This document shows positions 59,709 through 64,000 of a stretch of 64,000 bases of DNA, piece after piece. Each line of letters opens with the position of its first letter. Within the stretch, counting starts at the first letter, position 1. The stretch is from the NCBI GenBank assembly GCA_038207425.1, contig JBBQZU010000002.1, positions 62,001-126,000 of the forward strand, written 5' to 3'. Under the pieces are notes generated by a model. The model was given only the letters and a program-made list of their open reading frames with translations, was not told where the DNA came from and did no database searches. The translations under genes and the position numbers were made by a program. Source of the DNA: JBBQZU01 sp038207425 (GTDB lineage: Bacteria > Bacteroidota > Bacteroidia > Flavobacteriales_D > Cryomorphaceae).

Positions 59709-60425
59709 TTGGAAAAGTACTACTACCTCTTTCTTATGCTATTTACCCTGTCATATGCTCTAGCAAAAAGCTTTGAGCCTAGGGTGAGGTTCGTGCGTTT
59801 CTGGCCGGGAGTTTTTCTTGGCTCACTGGTCATGTGGGCGCTATTTATTCCTTGGGATATGTGGTTTACAGCCAATGACGCGTGGGGATTTAACGAAAAG
59901 TATACAATTGGATTACACATTGGAAATCTTCCAATTGAAGAGTGTATGTTCTTTGTAGTTGTGCCTTTTGCCTGCGCATTTATTTACGAAGTGCTCTACT
60001 ACTTTGTGCCCTTAAACATATTAAAACCGGCTCAAAATGCTATTAGTGCAATCCTGATTTTGCTTTCATTCGCTCTAAGCATAGTTTTCGTTGACCGCAT
60101 TTACACGTTTATTACTTTTTCACTCCTCTCATTATTTTTGATTTGGCACCTGCTGGTTAAAAGGGCTGAATGGATAGGCAGGTTTTATTTCGCCTACATT
60201 ATCATTCAGCTCCCATTCTTTTTGGTCAATGGAGCACTAACGGGACTATTTACAAAAGAACCTGTGGTATGGTACAATAATTCTGTAATCATGGGCCCCC
60301 GACTCATCACCATTCCACTTGAAGATATGGGTTACAACATGCTGATGCTGCTCATTGTTATTACAGTGCTTGAAGAATATAAGAAACGAAAGTTCAAAAC
60401 ACCTATCTCAATTGCTCAAGTTTGA
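59709..60425 (+). CDS. crtYcd: Lycopene cyclase, CrtYcd/CarRA-domain type
   Basis: This 238-aa membrane protein has about seven helices and two tandem lycopene-cyclase (TIGR03462) repeats, the fused form of actinobacterial CrtYc plus CrtYd. The repeat signatures are 'NLPIEECMFFVVVPFACA' in the first half and 'TIPLEDMGYNMLML' in the second, each preceded by a 'NEKYTIG / NNSVIMG' loop. It cyclises lycopene to beta-carotene. The start is TTG at 59709, since no ATG lies nearby. It follows crtZ and precedes the TIGR03643 gene, completing the zeaxanthin pathway. Confidence 0.93.
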   Translation: MEKYYYLFLMLFTLSYALAKSFEPRVRFVRFWPGVFLGSLVMWALFIPWDMWFTANDAWGFNEKYTIGLHIGNLPIEECMFFVVVPFACAFIYEVLYYFVPLNILKPAQNAISAILILLSFALSIVFVDRIYTFITFSLLSLFLIWHLLVKRAEWIGRFYFAYIIIQLPFFLVNGALTGLFTKEPVVWYNNSVIMGPRLITIPLEDMGYNMLMLLIVITVLEEYKKRKFKTPISIAQV

Positions 60426-60442
60426 TAATAGCAAAGATTGAA

Positions 60443-60730
60443 ATGAAAAGTACAAGTGGGCGTTGGAGCTCTGATGATTTAGATCGAATCATTGAAATGG
60501 CGTGGGAGGACAGAACCCCTTTCGATGCTATTAAAGCACAATTTGGCGTAAGCGAGCAAGAAGTGATTGCTATCATGCGCCGCAATATGAAGGAGTCCAG
60601 TTTCAGGATGTGGAGAGAGCGGGTTCAAGGGAGATCTACAAAGCACAGTAAACTTTGCCTTGATGAAGTAAACCGGTTCAAATGCAGCCGGCAGCGTACT
60701 ATTTCGATGAATAAGATTTCAAAAAGATGA
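60443..60730 (+). CDS. TIGR03643-family (DUF2805) protein
   Basis: This 95-aa protein has the family pattern 'LDRIIEMAWEDRTPFDAI', then 'GVSEQEVIAIMRRNMKESSFRMWRERV', cited for its conserved Ser-Phe-Arg-Met-Trp, and looks like a helix-turn-helix followed by a basic tail. The family is widespread in Cyanobacteria, Bacteroidota and Proteobacteria, often near photolyase or cryptochrome genes, and is uncharacterised. A role as a small DNA- or RNA-binding factor is inference. ATG 60443 is preferred over TTG 60422. It overlaps the hydrolase gene by 4 nt. Confidence 0.85.
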   Translation: MKSTSGRWSSDDLDRIIEMAWEDRTPFDAIKAQFGVSEQEVIAIMRRNMKESSFRMWRERVQGRSTKHSKLCLDEVNRFKCSRQRTISMNKISKR

Positions 60731-61548
60731 CAATCACTGCGCAAAGCGACATATTGCATTATGAGCTTTACAGGGTTAATGACCATACCCCCTGTATGGT
60801 TTTTGTACACGGTGCCGGCGGCAGTGTGCGTACCTGGCAAAAACAAGTAGCCTTTTTCAAAGGAAAATTTAACCTGCTGTTGGTAGATTTGCGCGACCAC
60901 GGCAATTCCCAGAATATTACGGAGTCATTTACCGGTTTCGGTTTTGATACTATAGCCGACGATGTGCTTCGCACAATGGACGCGCTAAATGTGCATGAAG
61001 CGCACTTTGTAGGCGTTTCAATGGGGAGCATCATCATCAGAAATATAGAGCAAATGGCTCCTGAGCGCGTTTCAAGTGTGGTGCTGGCAGGCGGTATTTT
61101 TAAAATGAGCCGAAAGATTAATGTCCTGGTGCTAAGCGCGAAGTTGCTTACGCGGGTATTGCCTTTTCATACCTTATACCGGATGTTCGCATTGATTTTG
61201 CTTCCGCGAAACAATCATGCAGCATCCCGCAGGGTATTTATTAGAGAAGCGCGCAAACTCCACAAAAAAGAAGTTAAAAAGTGGCTGGGATTAATCCAAA
61301 AGCTGAACAGAACGCTTCTTGAGATGTTTAATCATCGTATTAAGGCGCCGTGCCTTGTAGTGATGGGCGAGCAAGACCATGTTTTTTTGGAGCCTGCCCG
61401 GCAGTATGTCGCAAAATACGGGGAAGTGATACTGGAGACCATTGAAAAATGCGGCCATGTGTGCAATATTGAAAGCCCTGCAGAATTTAATGAACGATGT
61501 CTTCGCTTCATACAGCGTCTCGAACAGAACAGGTTAGAACATGCTTAA
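60727..61548 (+). CDS. Alpha/beta-fold hydrolase
   Basis: This 273-aa hydrolase has the oxyanion loop 'VHGAGGSVRTWQKQ', the nucleophile Ser in 'GVSMGSIIIRN', the acid in 'GEQDHVF' and the His in 'CGHVCNIESP'. There is no signal peptide. The substrate is unknown; an ester or carotenoid-linked substrate would fit the context but is not shown. It is coupled to TIGR03643 (ATGA) and followed 9 nt later by the TetR-like gene. Confidence 0.88.
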   Translation: MTITAQSDILHYELYRVNDHTPCMVFVHGAGGSVRTWQKQVAFFKGKFNLLLVDLRDHGNSQNITESFTGFGFDTIADDVLRTMDALNVHEAHFVGVSMGSIIIRNIEQMAPERVSSVVLAGGIFKMSRKINVLVLSAKLLTRVLPFHTLYRMFALILLPRNNHAASRRVFIREARKLHKKEVKKWLGLIQKLNRTLLEMFNHRIKAPCLVVMGEQDHVFLEPARQYVAKYGEVILETIEKCGHVCNIESPAEFNERCLRFIQRLEQNRLEHA

Positions 61549-61557
61549 TGATATTTT

Positions 61558-62211
61558 ATGGCAACAAGAGCAAAGAGTAAAGTAACTCCTGAGTTACTAC
61601 AGAACAGCTACGTGAGCTACGTACTTACCGAAGGAAAAACCCCCGCATCGGTTTTCGCTTTCGCTCAAATGATAGGTATTTCTGAAGGTGAATTTTATAA
61701 ACTTTACACATCCTTCGAAGCGATTGAAGAATCCATTTGGACCGGACTTATGGCCGATTCGCTAAGTGGCATCAAGGCAGATGAAAACTTTGCCGAATTT
61801 TCTGCAAGAGAAAAGCTATTGGCCTTTTTCTATACGCACCTTGAAGTGCTCCGCGAGCGACGCAGTTTCGTAGTGATGAAATGGCCTGAAGTGAAGAGAA
61901 GCCTTCGTGTACCTAAGGCTCTTGAAGCTTATAAAAAGCACTTTATGGACTTTGCCAAAGAGATTGTAAATGAAGCCATAGAGAAAGATGAAATAAAGTA
62001 CCGTGCTATGATTTCTGAGCGGTATGATCAGGCATTCTGGTTTCAACTTGCATTTATTGTTGATTATTGGTGCGGTGATACAAGTAAAGGTTTTGAGCAA
62101 TCAGACGCCGCTGTGGAGAAAGCAGTGAATCTGGCTTTTCAACTACTAGGCGAAACAGCACTCGATGGGGCCATCGATTTTGCTAAGTTCCTCTGGCAAA
62201 AAAATAAGTGA
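61558..62211 (+). CDS. TetR-like regulator
   Basis: This 217-aa all-helical protein has the N-terminal region 'TPASVFAFAQMIGISEGEFYKLYTSFEAIE', cited for its helix-turn-helix turn 'IGISEGEFYKLY', and a long ligand-binding C-terminal domain. The recognition helix is atypical for TetR ('FYKLY' as in the family but acidic neighbours), so DNA binding is likely yet unproven. Its stop overlaps the ABC1 kinase start by 4 nt, a pairing that I recall recurs in Bacteroidota and may mean that it controls, or acts with, the kinase. Confidence 0.75.
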   Translation: MATRAKSKVTPELLQNSYVSYVLTEGKTPASVFAFAQMIGISEGEFYKLYTSFEAIEESIWTGLMADSLSGIKADENFAEFSAREKLLAFFYTHLEVLRERRSFVVMKWPEVKRSLRVPKALEAYKKHFMDFAKEIVNEAIEKDEIKYRAMISERYDQAFWFQLAFIVDYWCGDTSKGFEQSDAAVEKAVNLAFQLLGETALDGAIDFAKFLWQKNK

Positions 62212-63536
62212 AGATGAAAGAGCAGCAGAAAATACCCGTGACAAAAGTGCAGCGGGCAGCAAAGTTTATGGGTACCGGCGCCAAAATGGGCGGAAACTAT
62301 TTGAAATATTACACCAGAAAACTTATTGATCCGGATACTGACCGGAGCCAACTCGATGAAGACAATGCAAGCGATGTATACGCTGCGCTTAGTCAACTAA
62401 AGGGTAGTGCGCTGAAGGTAGCTCAAATGTTGTCGATGGATGAAAACGTACTTCCAAAAGCATATACCGATAAGTTTAGAATGGCTCAGTACAATGCACC
62501 ACCATTGTCCTATCCGCTTGTAGTAAAAACATTCAAAAGGTACTTTGACAAAAGCCCTGATGAAGTATTCGATACCTTCTCAAAGAATGCAGTGAATGCT
62601 GCAAGTATAGGCCAGGTGCATCAGGCCACACTCAATGGAAAAAAACTCGCCGTTAAAATTCAGTATCCTGGGGTGGCCGGAAGTGTGTCGAGCGATTTGA
62701 GAATAGCCCGTCCTATCGCCATGCGCCTGATGAATATCAAAGCAAAAGACCTTGATAGATATCTGAAGGAAGTGGAATCAAAGCTACTTGAAGAAACTGA
62801 TTATACACTGGAGTTGCGCAGATCGGTAGAGCTTACGCAAAAATGCGCTGCCATTGATAATCTATTGTTTCCGAAGTACTATCCAGCATACTCCTGTGAG
62901 CGGGTTATTACCATGGATTGGATAGAAGGCAAGCATCTCAATGAGTGGTTGCTTACCAATCCATCGCAGGATGTGCGCAACTCAGTGGGGCAGGCCCTGT
63001 GGAATTTCTATGATTTCCAGATACACATTTTGCGCTCGGTACATGCTGATCCGCATCCTGGCAATTTTATTATAACCCACGAAGGAAAGTTGGGAGTTAT
63101 TGACTTTGGTTGTGTTAAAGAAATTCCAAAGGAGTTTTACGAATCGTACTTCAAGCTTATGGAGCCCGGTATTTCTAATAATCCTGCCCGATTTATAGCT
63201 TTGTTGGGCGATCTGGAGTTCTTTCTTCCATCAGACTCGCCTGAAGAGAAGAAATATTTCATCAACGTATTCACACGTATGGTAACCCTGTTGGGAAAAC
63301 CATTTGCAGCAGCTTCATTCGACTTCAGCGACAAGGTTTATTTCTCACAGATTTATACTTTAGGCGACGAAATTTCTGCCGACAAGCAATTCAGAAAAAG
63401 CAATGCAGCCCGCGGGTCGCACCATGGTATCTACATCAACAGAACCTATTTTGGCTTGTTTAATTTATTGCACCAGGTTGGCGCTACAATAAAAACAGGA
63501 TCGCCCTTTGTGGATGGCCTGATGAAGGCATCTTAA
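62208..63536 (+). CDS. ABC1/AarF/UbiB-family atypical kinase
   Basis: This 442-aa protein of the protein-kinase-like UbiB family has the N-terminal 'KGSALKVAQMLSMDENVLP', the hallmark KxGQ-like segment with Ala for Gly (K-x2-Q retained), the Ala-rich nucleotide loop 'AASIGQVHQATLNGKKLAVKIQYPG', cited for its Ala-Ala-Ser-Ile-Gly, and the catalytic Asp in 'VHADPHPGNFII' with metal Asp in 'GVIDFGCVKEI'. Family members extract or help synthesise isoprenoid lipids such as ubiquinone, menaquinone or carotenoid-associated lipids. That fits a carotenoid operon. No transmembrane helices are clear. Confidence 0.9.
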   Translation: MKMKEQQKIPVTKVQRAAKFMGTGAKMGGNYLKYYTRKLIDPDTDRSQLDEDNASDVYAALSQLKGSALKVAQMLSMDENVLPKAYTDKFRMAQYNAPPLSYPLVVKTFKRYFDKSPDEVFDTFSKNAVNAASIGQVHQATLNGKKLAVKIQYPGVAGSVSSDLRIARPIAMRLMNIKAKDLDRYLKEVESKLLEETDYTLELRRSVELTQKCAAIDNLLFPKYYPAYSCERVITMDWIEGKHLNEWLLTNPSQDVRNSVGQALWNFYDFQIHILRSVHADPHPGNFIITHEGKLGVIDFGCVKEIPKEFYESYFKLMEPGISNNPARFIALLGDLEFFLPSDSPEEKKYFINVFTRMVTLLGKPFAAASFDFSDKVYFSQIYTLGDEISADKQFRKSNAARGSHHGIYINRTYFGLFNLLHQVGATIKTGSPFVDGLMKAS

Positions 63537-63549
63537 TACCAATAAGAAT

Positions 63550-64000
63550 TCAGTAAATAATAAATCCTTCTGATTCATTACCACTTTTTATAGCTGTCGC
63601 ATTTTGCATTCTGATGCTACTGCATAATGCAAGAAGTGCATCAAAGTGATGCCAGGATTTTGCGGCTTCAACCGGGATATTGAGTGCGAATTCGGAATGA
63701 ATAATCCCAAGACATTCTGCTATTGACGAAGGCACTGATTTGTAGCCATATCTTTTAAGATCCAGTAGGTTTGCGAGTCTGGCAGGATAGGTCTCAATTA
63801 CTGCGAAACCATCTTGACGAAGCCTATCAGATAACTTCATGGCCCTTGCGGTAAGCCCTCCCAAAAACATAGGCGACATGGCGCCAAGTTCCCGGTCACA
63901 TTGTCGGTAAAAGTAATCTTGAGAGGGTGACGTATTCGGGATGCAATATACTGTGGGCAAACTTAGTGGAGCATCGAGAAATATCACTCCTGGACTTCTT
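63550..64000 (-). CDS. DUF429-family predicted RNase H-like nuclease (5' truncated by window edge)
   Basis: The frame is open through the last base of the window, so the start lies beyond it. The visible ~150 residues carry the DUF429 pattern: 'IFLDAPLSLP', 'RQCDRELGAMSP', 'MKLSDRLRQDGFAVIETYPA', cited for its Glu-x-Tyr-Pro, and a C-terminal 'HHFDALLALCSSI' with the Asp-Ala pair. DUF429 proteins have a predicted RNase H-like fold with unknown substrates. It converges on the ABC1 kinase gene with 13 nt between stops. Confidence 0.75.
   Translation of the reverse strand, partial: RSPGVIFLDAPLSLPTVYCIPNTSPSQDYFYRQCDRELGAMSPMFLGGLTARAMKLSDRLRQDGFAVIETYPARLANLLDLKRYGYKSVPSSIAECLGIIHSEFALNIPVEAAKSWHHFDALLALCSSIRMQNATAIKSGNESEGFIIY

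Noticed and set aside
1..64000. CRISPR arrays, insertion sequences, prophage or rRNA operon
   Set aside because: No spaced direct repeats, transposase, phage structural gene or rRNA sequence was recognised.

Overview
The window is a compact, gene-dense chromosomal segment (roughly low-40s % GC by eye) from a member of the Bacteroidota, most likely a Flavobacteriia/Cryomorphaceae-like marine or freshwater bacterium. The evidence is a gliding-motility lipoprotein GldH, a type IX secretion (T9SS) C-terminal sorting domain, the Bacteroidota-typical families IPExxxVDY and Lacal_2735, a Cys-rich RicT, promoters of the TTG-N19-TAnnTTTG type, and few Shine-Dalgarno sequences. I see no prophage, insertion sequence, rRNA or CRISPR array. 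The only RNA gene is one tRNA-Asn.

Layout. Positions 1-3.5 kb hold a LytTR response regulator cut by the window edge, RNase R and a ferritin with its own consensus promoter. Positions 3.6-6.9 kb hold a three-gene signalling operon (YfiR-like, TPR, HAMP-SpoIIE phosphatase). Positions 6.9-10.9 kb hold a tandem universal stress protein, tRNA-Asn, a PfkB-type kinase, rnhA, purN and a nitroreductase that looks like a bacterial iodotyrosine deiodinase. Positions 10.9-15.1 kb hold acpP-fabF-rnc-IPExxxVDY-pyk. Positions 15.1-20.7 kb hold pheS, a cyclophilin, small lipoproteins, a DnaQ-fold exonuclease and a fused dipeptide-type ABC ATPase. Positions 20.7-28.7 kb hold a minus-strand run in which three GT-C-like polytopic proteins, a GT2 glycosyltransferase and a methyltransferase are interleaved with the two halves of a 3-oxoacid CoA-transferase. 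Positions 28.7-45.2 kb are mostly housekeeping (PBP1A, gldH, ricT, holB, pgk, cvpA, lipB, a PGI/PMI, lysS, a HEAT-cyclophilin lipoprotein, gpsA, uvrC).

The most interesting region is 45.2-63.5 kb, a light-response island. A CarH-like MerR/B12 regulator is followed by an ECF sigma factor heading crtI-crtB-idi, then 6-pyruvoyltetrahydropterin synthase, folE, a Lacal_2735 protein, an atypical SDR, a flavin reductase and a photolyase. Next come a large fasciclin/T9SS surface protein, DUF2256 plus a DASH cryptochrome, and a second carotenoid operon (peroxiredoxin-like, crtZ, a CrtYcd-type lycopene cyclase, TIGR03643, hydrolase, TetR-like, ABC1 kinase). Together the crt genes would convert GGPP to zeaxanthin; no crtE is in the window. 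The promoters of the CarH-like gene and of the sigma-crt operon share a nearly identical 16-bp composite of a -7 box and a palindrome. I propose this composite as the operator of the B12 photoreceptor. Pterin synthesis, flavin reduction and photolyase would then be co-regulated with pigment.
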